Shown here: piece by piece, positions 48,901-61,400 of the stretch
Numbering within the stretch: position 1 is the first letter of the stretch
Layout of the letters: every line of letters starts with the position of its first letter
Assembly: GCA_964036315.1 (NCBI GenBank)
Contig: CAXIWW010000817.1
Span: forward strand, 7,723,501-7,787,500
Origin: Acanthosepion esculentum
Taxonomy: Eukaryota > Mollusca > Cephalopoda > Sepiida > Sepiidae
Direction: 5' to 3'
Length of the DNA: 64,000 nt
Made by a program: the position numbers and the translations under genes
Notes under the pieces: generated by a model
Database searches by the model: none
The model's input: only the letters and a program-made list of their open reading frames with translations
Told to the model about the DNA's origin: nothing

Positions 48901-51900
48901 TCCAAGAAGGTCCCACGCCGACGACCCCGTAATCCAGGAGACAGTCGCAGAAAGTCCCACGCAGAAGACCCCCAGTCCCAGAAAGTCCCACACAGACGAC
49001 CCCCCATCCAGGAGACAGTCCCAGAAAGTCCCACGGAGACGACCCCAAGTCCCAGAAAGTACCACGCAGACGACCCGCAGTCCAAGAATGTCCCACACAG
49101 ACAACCCCCAATCCCAGGAAGTCCCACGCAGACGACCCCCAGTCCCAAAAAGTCACAAGCAGACGACCCCCACCCAGGAGACAGTCCCAGAAAGACCCAC
49201 GCAGACGACCCCCAGTCCCAGAAAGTCCCACGCAGACAACCCCCTACCCAGGAGACAGTCCCAGGCAGACGACCCCCAGTCCAAGAAAATCCCACGCAGA
49301 GGACCCCCCACCCAGGAGACAGTCCAAGAAAGTCCCAAACAGACGACCCCCCACCCAACAGACAGTCCCAGAAAGTCCGACGCAGACGACCCCCACCCAG
49401 GAGACAGTCCCAGAAAGTCCCACGCAGACCACCCCAGTCACAGAAAGTCCCACCTAGACGACCCCCAGTCACAGAAAGTCCCACGCAGACGACCCACAAC
49501 CTAGAAAACAGTCCCACAAATCCCACGCATACCACCCCAACCCAGGAGACAGTCCCAGAAGTCCCACGCAGACGACCCCCCAGACAGGAGACAGTCCCAG
49601 AAAGTCCCACGCAGACGACCCCCAGTCCCAGAAAGTCCCACGCAGACGACCCCCCCACCCAGGAAACAGTACAAGAAAGTCCAACGCAGACGACCCCCCC
49701 ACCCAGGAGACTGTCCCAGAAAGTCCCACGAAGACGACCCCCAGTCCCAGAAAGTCCCACACACACGACCCCCAATCCCAGAAAGTCCCAGGCAGACGAC
49801 CTCCAGTCACAGAAAGTCCCAACCAGACGACCCCCACCCAGGAGACAGTCCCAGAGAGTCCCACGCAGACGACACCCAGTCCCAGAAAGTCCCACGCAGA
49901 CGACCCCCCACCCAGGAGACTGTCCCAGAAAGTCCCACGCAGACGACACCCAGTCCCAGAAAGTCCCATGCAGACGACCCCCTAACCAGGAGACAGTCCC
50001 AGAAAGTCCATGCAGAACACCCAGTACAAGAAAGTCCCACGCAGATGACCCCCAGTCGCAGAAGGTCCCACGCCGACGACCCCCAATCCAGGAGACAGTC
50101 GCAGAAAGTCCCACGGAGACGATCCCTTAGTCCCAGAAAGTCCCACGCAGACGACCCCCAGTCCAAGAAAGTCCCACACAGACGACCCCCAATCCCAGGA
50201 AGTCCCACGCAGACGACCCCCAGTCCCAGAAAATCCCACGCAGACGACCCCCCACCCAGGAGACAGTCCAAGAAAGTCCCAAACAGAAGACCCCCCACCC
50301 AAGAGACAGTCCCAGAAAGTCCGACGCAGACGACCCCAAGTCATAGAAAGTCCCACGCAGACGACCCCCAGTCCCAGAAAGTCCCACACACACGACCCCC
50401 AATCCCAGAAAGTCCCAGGCAGACGACCTCCAGTCACAGAAAGTCCCAACCAGACGACCCCCACCCAGGAGACAGTCCCAGAGAGTCCCACGCAGACGAC
50501 ACCCAGTCCCAGAAAGTCCCACGCAGACGACCCCCCACCCAGGAGACTGTCCCAGAAAGTCCCACGCAGACGACACCCAGTCCCAGAAAGTCCCACGCAG
50601 ACGACCCCCTACCCAGGAGACAGTCCCAGAAAGTCCATGCAGAACCCCCAGTACAAGAAAGTCCCACGCAGATGACCCCCAGTCGCAGAAGGTCCCACGC
50701 CGACGACCCCCAATCCAGGAGACAGTCGCAGAAAGTCCCACGCAGACGACACCCAGTCCCAGAATGTCCCACGCAGACGACCCCCCACCCAGGAGACTGT
50801 CCCAGAAAGTCCCACGCAGACGACACCTAGTCCCAGAAAGTCCCACGCAGACGACCCCCTACCCAGGAGACAGTACCAGAAAGTCCATGCAGAACCCCCA
50901 GTACAAGAAAGTCCCACGCAGATGACCCCCAGTCGCAGAAGGTCCCACGCCGACGACCCCCAATCCAGGAGACAGTCGCAGAAAGTCCCACGGAGACGAT
51001 CCCTTAGTCCCAGAAAGTCCCACGCAGACGACCCCCAGTCCAAGAAAGTCCCACACAGACGACCCCCAATCCCAGGAAGTCCCACGCAGACGACCCCCAG
51101 TCCCAGAAAATCCCACGCAGACGACCCCCCACCCAGGAGACAGTCCAAGAAAGTCCCAAACAGAAGACCCCCCACCCAAGAGACAGTCCCAGAAAGTCCG
51201 ACGCAGACGACCCCAAATCATAGAAAGTCCCACGCAGACGACCCCCAGTCCCAGAAAGTCCCACGCAGACGAACCCCAGTCCCAGAATGTCCCACACAGA
51301 CGACCCCCCACCCAGGAGACAGTCCCAGAAAATCCCACGCAGACCACCCCAGTCACAGAAAGTCCCACACAGACGACCCCCCATCCAGGAGACAGTCCCA
51401 GAAAGTCCCACGGAGACGACCCCAAGTCCCAGAAAGTACCACGCAGACGACCCGCAGTCCAAGAATGTCCCACACAGACGACCCCCAATCCCAGGAAGTC
51501 CCACGCAGACGACCCCCAGTCCCAAAAAGTCACAAGCAGACGACCCCCACCCAGGAGACAGTCCCAGAAAGACCCACGCAGACGACCCCCAGTCCCAGAA
51601 AGTCCCACGCAGACAACCCCCTACCCAGGAGACAGTCCCAGAAAGTCCATGCAGACGACCCCCAGTACAAGAAAGTGTCAGGCAGATGACCCCCAGTCCC
51701 AGAAGGTCCCACGCCGACGACCCCCAATCCAGGAGACAGTCGCAGAAATTCCCACGCAGAAACCCCCCAGTCCCAGAATGTCCCACACAGACGAACCCCC
51801 ACCAGGAGACAGTCCCAGAAAGTCCCACGGAGACGACCCCAAGTCCCAGACAGTCCCACGCAGACGACCCCCAGTCCAAGAAAGTCCCACACAGACGAAC

Positions 51901-54900
51901 CCCAATCCGAGGAAGTCCCACGCAGACGACCCCCAGTCCAAGAAAATCCCACGCAGAGGACCCCCCACCCAGGAGACAGTCCAAGAAAGTCCCAAACAGA
52001 CGACCCCCCACCCAAGAGACAGTCCCAGAAAGTCCGACGCAGACGACCCCAAGTCATAGAAAGTCCCACGCAGACGAACCCCAGTCCCAGAAAGTCCCAC
52101 GCAGACGACCCCCAGTCCCAGAATGTCCCACGCAGACGACCCCCACCCAGGAGACAGTCCCAGAAAGTCCCACGCAGACCACCCCAGTCACAGAAAGTCC
52201 CACCCAGACGACCCCCAGTCACAGAAAGTCCCACGCAGACGACCCACAACCTAGAAAACAGTCCCACAAATCCCACGCATACCACCCCAACCCAGGAGAC
52301 AGTCCCAGAAGTCCCACGCAGACGACCCCCAGTCCCAGAAAGTCCCACGCAGACGACCCCCCAGACAGGAGACAGTCCCAGAAAGTCCCACGCAGACGAC
52401 CCCCAGTCCCAGAAAGTCCCACGCAGACGACCCCCCCACCCAGGAAACAGTACAAGAAAGTCCAACGCAGACGACCCCCCACCCAGGAGACTGTCCCAGA
52501 AAGTCCCACGAAGACGACCCCCAGTCCCAGAAAGTCCCACACACACGACCCCCAATCCCAGAAAGTCCCAGGCAGACGACCTCCAGTCACAGAAAGTCCC
52601 AACCAGACGACCCCCACCCAGGAGACAGTCCCAGAGAGTCCCACGCAGACGACACCCAGTCCCAGAAAGTCCCACGCAGACGACCCCCCACCCAGGAGAC
52701 TGTCCCAGAAAGTCCCACGCAGACGACACCCAGTCCCAGAAAGTCCCACGCAGACGACCCCCTACCCAGGAGACAGTCCCAGAAAGTCCATGCAGAACCC
52801 CCAGTACAAGAAAGTCCCACGCAGATGACCCCCAGTCGCAGAAGGTCCCACGCCGACGACCCCAAATCCAGGAGACAGTCGCAGAAAGTCCCACGGAGAC
52901 GATCCCTTAGTCCCAGAAAGTCCCACGCAGACGACCCCCAGTCCAAGAAAGTCCCACACAGACGACCCCCAATCCCAGGAAGTCCCACGCAGACGACCCC
53001 CAGTCCCAGAAAATCCCACGCAGACGACCCCCCACCCAGGAGACAGTCCAAGAATGTCCCAAACAGAAGACCCCCCACCCAAGAGACAGTCCCAGAAAGT
53101 CCGACGCAGACGACCCCAAGTCATAGAAAGTCCCACGCAGACGACCCCCAGTCCCAGAAAGTCCCACGCAGACGAACCCCAGTCCCAGAATGTCCCACAC
53201 AGACGACCCCCCACCCAGGAGACAGTCCCAGAAAATCCCACGCAGACCACCCCAGTAACAGAAAGTCCCACGCAGACGACCCCCAGTCCCAGAAAGTCCC
53301 ACGCAGACGACCCACCATCTAGAAGACAGTCCCACAAAGTCCCACGCATACCACCCCCACCCAGGAGACAGTCCCAGAAAGACCAACGCAGACGACCCCC
53401 AGTCCCAGAAAGTCCCACGCAGACGACACCCCAGACAGGAGACAGTCCCAGAAAGTCCCACGCAGACGACCCCCAGTCCCAGAAAATCCCACGCAGACCA
53501 CCCCCCACCCAGGAGACAGTCCCAGAAAGTCCATACAGACGACCCCCAGTACAAGAAAGTCCCACGCAGATGACCCCCAGTCCCAGAAGGTCCCACGCCG
53601 ACGACCCCCCAACAAGGAGACAGTCCCAGAAGGTCCCAAACAGACGACCCCCCACCCAAGAGACAGTCCCAGAAAGTCCGACGCAGACCACCCCAAGTCA
53701 TAGAAAGTCCCACGCAGACGACCCCCACAGAGGAGACAGTCCCAGAAAGACCCACGCAGACGACCCCCCACCCAGGAGACAGTCCCAGAAGGTCCCAAAC
53801 AGACGACCCCCCACCCAGGAGACAGTCCCAGAAAGTCCCACGCAGACGACCCCCAGTCCTAGAAAGTCCCACGAAGACGACCCCCAGTCCCAGAAAGTCC
53901 CACGCAGACGACCCCCAGTCCCAGAAAGTCCCACGCAGACGCCCACCCCACCCAGGAGACAGTCCCAGAAATTCCCACGCAGACGAACCCCCACCCAGGA
54001 GACAGTCCCAGAAAGTCCCACGCAGACGACTCCCAGTCCCAGAAAGTCCCCCGCAGAAGACCCCCAGTCCCAGAAAGTCCCACACAGACGACGCCCCACC
54101 CAGCAGTCAGTCCTAGAAAGTCCCACGCAGACGACCCCCTGTCACAGAAATTCCCACGCAGACGACCCCCAGTACCAGAAAGTCCCACGCAGACGACCCC
54201 CAGTCCCAGAAAGTCCCACGCAGACGACCCCCCACCCAGGAGTCAGTCCCAGAAAGTCCCTAGTAGACGACCCACTGTCCCAGAAATTCCCACGCAGACG
54301 ACCCCCCACTCAGGAGACAGTCCCAGAAAGTCCCAAACAGACGACCCCCACCCAGGAGACTGTCCCAGAAAGTCCCTAGTAGACGACCCACTGTCCCAGA
54401 AAGTCCCACGCAGACGACCCCCCACTCAGGAGACTGTCCCAGAAAGTCCCACTGAGACGACCCCCAGTCCAAGAAAGTCCCACGCAGACTACCCGCAGTC
54501 CCAGCATGTCCCACGCAGACGACCCCAGTCCCAGAATGACCCACCCAGACGACCCCCAGTCCCAGAAAGAGCCACGCAGACGACCCTCCACCCAGGAGAC
54601 AGTCCCAGAAAGTCCCACGCAAACCACCCCAGTCACAGAAAGTCCCACGCAGACGACCCCCAGTCCCAGAAATCACACGCAGACTACCCCCAGCCCCAGA
54701 AAAACCCACGCAGACGACCCACCACCTAGAAGACAGTCCCACAACGTCCCAGACAGACGACCCCCACCCAGGAGACAGTCCCAGAAAAACCCACGCAGAC
54801 GACCCCCAGTCCCAGAAAGTCCCACGCAGACGACCCCCCAGACAGGAGACAGTCCCAGAAAGTCCCAGGCAGACGACCCCCAGTCCCACACTGTCCCACG

Positions 54901-57900
54901 CAGACGACCCCCACAGAGGAGACAGTCCCAGAAAGACCCACGCAGACGACCCCCCACCCAGGAGACAGTCCCAGAAAGTCCCACGCAGACAACCCCCAGT
55001 CCAAGAAAGTCCCACACAGACGACCCCCAATCCTAGAAAGTCCCACGAAGACGACCCCCAGTCCCAGAAAGTCCCACGCAGACGCCCCCCAGTCCCAGAA
55101 AGTCCCACGCAGACGACCCCCACCCAGGAGACAGTCCCAGAAAAACCCACGCAGACGACCCCCAGTCCCAGAAAGTCCCACGCTGACGACCCCCCAGACA
55201 GGAGACAGTCCCAGAAAGTCCCACGCAGACGACTCCCAGTCCCAGAAAGTCCCACGCAGACGACACCCAGTCCCAGAAAGTCCCACGCAGACGACCCCCC
55301 ACCCAGGAGACAGTCCAAGAAAGTCCTACGCAGACGACCCCACAACCCAGGAGACAGTCCCAGAAAGTCCCACGCAGACGACCCCCAGTCCCAGAAAGTC
55401 CCACGCAGACAACCCCCAGTCCCAGAAAATCCCACGCAGACGAACCACCACCTAGAAGACAGTCCCACAAAGACCCACGCAGACGGCCCCCACCCAGGAG
55501 ACAGTCCCAGAAAGACCCACGCAGACGACCCCCAGTCCCAGAAAGTCCCACGCAGACGAAACCCCACCCAGGAGACAGTCCCAGAAAGTCCCACGCAGAC
55601 GACCCCCACCCAGGAGACAGTCCCAGAAAAACCCACGCAGACGACCCCCAGTCCGAGAAAGTCCCACGCTGACGACCCCCCAGACAGGAGACAGTCCCAG
55701 AAAGTCCCACGCAGACGACCCCCAGTCCCAGAAAGTCCCACGCAGACAACCCCCAGTCCCAGAAAAACCCACGCAGACGACCCCTCACTCAGGAGACAGT
55801 CCCAGAAACTCCCACGCAGACGACCCCCACCCAGGAGTCAGTCCCAGAAACTACCACGCAGACGACCCCCAGTCCACGAAAGTCCCACGCAGACGACCCC
55901 CCACCCAGGAGACAGTCCCAGAAAGTCCCACGCAGACGACCCCCAGTCCCAGAAAGTCCCACGCAGACGACCCCCCACCCAGGCGACAGTCCCAGAAAGT
56001 CCCACGCAGACGAACCTCAGTCCCAGAAGGTCCCACTCTGACGACCCCCCCACCCAGGAGACAGTCCAAGAAAGTCCTACGCAGACGACCCCCCAACCCA
56101 GGAGACAGTCCAAGAAAGTCCCACGCAGACGACCCCAGTATCAGAAAGTCCCAAGCAGACGACCCCCAGTCCCAGAAAGTCCCACGCAGATGACCTCCAG
56201 TCCCACAACGTCCCACGCAGACGACCCCCCACCCAGCAGACATTTCCCAGAAAGTCCCACGCAGACGTCACCCAGTCCCAGAAAGTCCCACGCAGACCAC
56301 CCCCAGTCACAGAAAGTCCCACGCAGACCACCCCCAGTCACAGAAAGTCCCACGAAGACGACCCCCCACCCAGGAGACAGTCCAAGAAAGTCCTACGCAG
56401 ACGACCCCCCCACCCAGGAGACAGTCCCAGAAAGTCCCACGCAGACGACCCCCATTCCCAGAAAGTCCAACGCAGACGACACCCAGCCCAGGAGAGAGTC
56501 CCAGAAAATCCCATGCAGACGACCCCCCCACCCAGGAGACAGTCACAGAAAGTTCCACGCAGACGACCCCCAGTCCCAGAAAGTCCCACTCAGACGACCC
56601 CCAGTCCCAGAAAGTCCCACGCAGAAGACCCCCAGTCCCAGAAAGTCCAACGCAGACGACACCCAGCCCAGGAGAGAGTCCAAGAAAGTCCCACGCAGAC
56701 GACCCCCAGTCCCAGAAAGTACCACGCAGATGACCCCCAGTCCCAGAAGGTCCCACGCAGACGACCCCCAGTCCCAGAAGCTCCCACGCAGACGACCCCC
56801 AATCCCAGAAAGTCCCATGCAGACGACCCCCCACCCAAGCGACAGTGCCAGAAAGTCCCAGGCAGACGACCCCCACCCAGGAGACAGTCCCAGAAAGACC
56901 CACGCAGACGACCCCCAGTCCCAGAAAGTCCCACGCAGACGACCCCCCAGACAGGAGACAGTCCCAGAATGTCCCACGCAGACGACCCCCAGTCCCAGAA
57001 AGTCCCACGCATATGACCCCCAGTCCCAGAAAGTCCCACGCAGACGATCCCCAGTCCCAGAAAGTCCCACGCAGAAGACCCCCCACCCAGGCGACAGTCC
57101 CAGAAAGTCCCACGCAGACGACCCACCACCTAGAAGACAGTCGCACAAAGTCCCACGAAGACGAACCCCCAGACAGGAGACAGTCCCAGAAAGTCCCACG
57201 CAGACGATCCCCAGTCCCAGAAAGTCCCACGCAGACGACCCCCACCCAGGAGACAGTACAAGAAAGTCCTACGCAGACGACCCCCCCACCCAGGAGACAC
57301 TCCCAGAAAGTCCCACGCAGACGAACCCCAGTCCAAGAAAATCCCACGCAGACGACCCCCAGTCCTAGAAAGTCCCACGCAGACGACCCCCCACCCAGGA
57401 GACAGTCCAAGAAAGTCATACGCAGACGACCCCCCCACCCAGGAGACTGTCCCAGAAAGTCCCACGCAGACGACCCCCATTCCCAGAAAGTCCCAAGCAG
57501 ACGACCCCCCACCCAGGAGACAGTCCCAGAAAGTCCGACGCAGACGACACCCAGTCCCAGACAGTCCCACGCAGACGGCCCCCACCAAGGAGACAGTCAC
57601 AGAAAGAGCAACGCAGACGACCCCCCCACCCAGGAGACAGTCCCAGAAAGTCCCACGCAGACGGCCCCCACCCAGGAGACAGTCACAGAAAGTCCCACGC
57701 AGACGACCCACCAGACAGGAGACAGTCCCAGAAAGTCCCACGCAGACGACCCCCAGTCCCAGAAAGTCCCACGCAGACGACCCCCCACCCAGGAGACAGT
57801 CCCAGAAAGTCCGACGCAGACGACACCCAGTCCCAGAAAGTCCCACGCAGACGATCCCCAGTCCCAGAATGTCCCACGCAGACGACCCCCCACCCAGGAG

Positions 57901-58352
57901 ACAGTACAAGAAAGTCCTACGCAGACGACCCCCCCACCCAGGAGACACTCCCAGAAAGTCCCACGCAGACGACCCCCAGTCCCAGAAAGTCCGACGCAGA
58001 CGACCCCCCACCCAGGAGACAGTCCCAGAAAGTCCGACGCAGACGACACCCAGTCCCAGAAAGTCCCACGCAGACGACCCCCAGTCCCAGAAAGTCCCAC
58101 GCAGACGACCCCCCATCCAGGAGTCAGTCCCAGAAAGTCCCACGCAGACGACCCCCAGTCCCAGAAAGTCCCACGCAGACGACCCCCCACCCAGGAGACA
58201 GTCCCAGAAAGTCCCAAACAGACGACCCCCACCCAGGAGACAGTCCTAGAAAGTTCCACGGAGACGAACCCCAGTCCCAGAAAGTCCCACGCAGACGATC
58301 CCCCATCCAGGAGACAGTCCCAGAAGCTCCCACGCAGACGACCCCCCACCCA

Positions 58353-58452
58353 GGAAACAGTACAAGAAAGTCCTACGCAGACGACCCCCCACCCAGGAGA
58401 CAGTCCTCCTGGGTGGGGTGTCGTCTGCGTAGGACTTTCTTGGACTGTCTCC
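58353..58452. repeat. Palindromic orientation switch of family A
   Basis: Arms 58353-58399 and 58406-58452 are inverted copies with 3 mismatches in 47 positions, separated by a 6-bp spacer ACAGTC. Both arms share the rare variants AAAGTCCTACG and CAAGAAAG, so they derive from the same monomers rather than from random opposed repeats. Left of it all monomers are plus oriented, and right of it all are minus. Confidence 0.9.
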
Positions 58453-61400
58453 TTGGTGGGGGCTCGTCTGCGTGGGACTTTCTGTGACTGGGTGTCGTCT
58501 GCGTGGGACTTTCTGGGACTGTCTCCTGTCTGGGGGGTCGTCTGCGTGGGTCTTTCTGGGACTGTCTTCTAGGTGGTGGGTCGTCTGCGTGGAACTTTGT
58601 GGGACTGTCTTCTAGGTGGTGGGTCGTCTGCGTGGGACTTTCTGGGACTGGGGGTCGTCTGCATGGGACTTTCTGTGACTGTGGGTCGTCTTCGCGGGAC
58701 TTTCTGGGACTGGGTGTCGTCTGCTTGGGACTTTCTGGGAAATGTCTGCTAGGTGGGGGGTCGTCTGCGTGGGACATTGTGGGACTGGGGGTCGTCTTCG
58801 TGGGACTTTCTTGGACTGTCTCCTGTCTGGGGGGTCGTCTCCGTGGGACTTTCTGGTACTGTCTCCAGGGTGGGGGGTCGTCTGCGTGGGAATTTCTGGG
58901 ACAGGGGGTCGTCTGCGTGGGACTTTCTGGGACTGACTCCTGGGTGGGGGGTCGTCTGTGTGGGACTTTCTGGGACTGGGGGTCGTCTGAGTGGGACTTT
59001 CTGGGACTGGGGGTCGTCTGCGTGGGACTTTCTGGGACTGTCTACTTGGTGGGGGGTCGTCTGCGTAGGACTTTCTTGGACTGTCTCCTGGGTGGGGGGT
59101 CGTCTGCGTGGGACTTTCTGGGACTTGGGTCGTCTGCGTCGGACTTTCTGGGACTGGGTTCGTCTGCGTGGGATTTTGTGGGACTGGGGGTCGTCTGTTT
59201 GGGACTTTCTGGGACTTGGGGTCGTCTGCGTGGGACTTTCTGGGACTGTCTCATGGGTGGGGGGTCGTCTGCGTAGGACTTTCTTGGACTGTCTCCTGGG
59301 TGGGGGTCGTCTGCGTGGGACTTTCTGGGACTGGGGGTCGTCTTCGTGGGACTTTCTGGGAAATGTCTGCTGGATGGGGGGTCGTCTGCGTGGGACTTTG
59401 TGGGACTGGGGGTCATCTGCGTGGGACTTTCTGGGACTGGGGATCGTCTGCGTGGGACTTTCTGTGACTGTCTCCTGGGCTGGGTGTCGTCTGCGTCGGA
59501 CTTTCTGGGACTGGGGGTCGTCTGCGTGGGACTTTCTGGGACTGGGGGTCGTCTGCGTGGGATTTTGGGACTGTCTTCTAGGTGGTGGGTCGTCTGCGTG
59601 GGACTTTCTGGGACTGTGGTTCGTCTGCGTGGGACTTTCTGTGACTGGGGGTGGTCTGCGTGTGACTTTCTGGGACTGGGTGTCGTCTGCGTGGGACTTC
59701 CTGGGAAATGTCTGCTGGGTGGGGGTCGTCTGCGTGGGACTTTGTGGGACTGGGGGTCATCTACGTGGGACTTTCTGGGACTGGGGGTCGTCTGCGTGGG
59801 AATTTGTGGGACTGGGGGTCTTATGCGTGGGACTTTTTGGTACTGTCTCCTGGGTGGGGGGTCGTCTGCGTGGGACTTTCTGGGACTGTCTCCTGGGTGG
59901 GGGGGTCGTCTGCGTGGGAATTTCTGGGACAGGGGGGTCGTCTGCGTGGGACTTTCGGGGATTGACTCCTCGGTGGGGGGTCGTCTGTGTGGGACTTTCT
60001 TGGACTGGGGGTCCTCTGCTTGGGACTTTCTGGGACTGGGGGTCGTCTGCGTGGGACTTTCTTGGACTGTCTCCTGGGTGGGGGGTCGTCTGCGTGGGAC
60101 TTTCTGTGACTGGGGGTGGTCTGCGTGGGACATTCTGGGAGTGGGGTCGTGTGAGTGGGACTTTCTGTGAGAGTCTCCTGGGTTGGGGGTCGTCTGCGTG
60201 GGACTTTCTGGGACTGTCTCCTGGGTGGGGGTCGTCTGTTTTGGACTTTCTGGTACTGTCGCCTGGGTGGGGGTCGTCTGCGTGGGAATTTCTGGGACAG
60301 GGGGTCGTCTACTAGGGACTTTCTGGGACTCGGTGTCGTCTGCGTGGGACTTTCTGGGAAGTGTCTGCTGGGTGGGGGGTCGTCTGCGTGGGACCTTGTG
60401 GGACTGGGGGTCATCTGCGTGGGACTTTCTGGGACTGGGGGTCGTCTGCGTGGAACTTTCTGGGTCTGGGTGTCGTCTGCGTGGGACTTTCTTGGACTGT
60501 CTCCTGGGTGGGGGGTCGTCTGCGTGGGACTTTCTGTGACTGGGTGTCGTCTGCGTGGGACGTTCTGTGACTGTCTCCTGGGCTGGGTGTCGTCTGCGTG
60601 GGACTTTCTGTGACTGTCTCCTGGGTGGGGGCCGTCTGCGTCGGACTTTCTGGGACTTTCTCCTGTGTTGGGGGTCGTCTGCGTGGGACTTTCTGGGACT
60701 GTCTCCTTGGTGGGTGTTCATCTGTGTGGGATTTTCTGGGACTGGCGGTCGTCTGCGTGGGACTTGCTGGGACTGTCTGCTGTCTGGGGGTCGTCTGCGT
60801 TGGACTTTCTTTGACTGGGGGTAGTCTGCGAGGGACTTTCTGTGACTGTCTCCTGGGTGGGGGCTCGTCTGCGTGGGACTTTCTTGGACTGTCTCCTTGG
60901 TGGGTGTTCATCTGTGTGGGATTTTCTGGGACTGGCGGTCGTCTGCGTGGGACTTGCTGGGACTGTCTCCTGTCTGGGGGTCGTCTGCGTGGGACTTTCT
61001 TTAACTGGGGGTAGTCTGCGAGGGACTTTCTGTGACTGTCTCCTGGGTGGGGGCTCGTCTGCGTGGGACTTTCTGGGACTAGGGGTCATCTGCGTGGGAC
61101 TTTCTGGGTCTGACTCCTGGGTGGGGGGTCGTCTGCGTGGGACTTTATTGGACTGGGTGTCTTCTGCGTGGGACATTCTGTGATTGTCTCCTGGGTGGGG
61201 GGTTTGGGACTTTCTGGGACTGTCAGCTGGGTGGGGTGGTCGTCTGCGTGGGACTTACTGGGCTGGGGGTCGTCAGCGTGGGACTTTCTAGGACTGTCAC
61301 CTGGGTGGGGTGGTCGTCTTCGTGGGACTTTCTGGGACTAGGTGGTCGTCTGCGGGGGACATTCTGGGACTGGGTGTCGTCAGCGTGGGACATTCTGGGA

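Larger units (their letters stand above)
32222..58402 (+). repeat. Family A satellite array, plus orientation (26 kb)
   Basis: A continuous array of 31-bp and 42/43-bp monomers of the type at 79-11894, with the same T-poor composition and meaningless long open frames on both strands. No unique sequence interrupts it. It contains clear higher-order duplications: 33004-34168 with 35127-36290; 39421-42668 with 42669-45916; and 50045-50340 with 50922-51217 and 52825-53120. It ends at the centre of an inverted repeat at 58402/58403. Confidence 0.95.
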
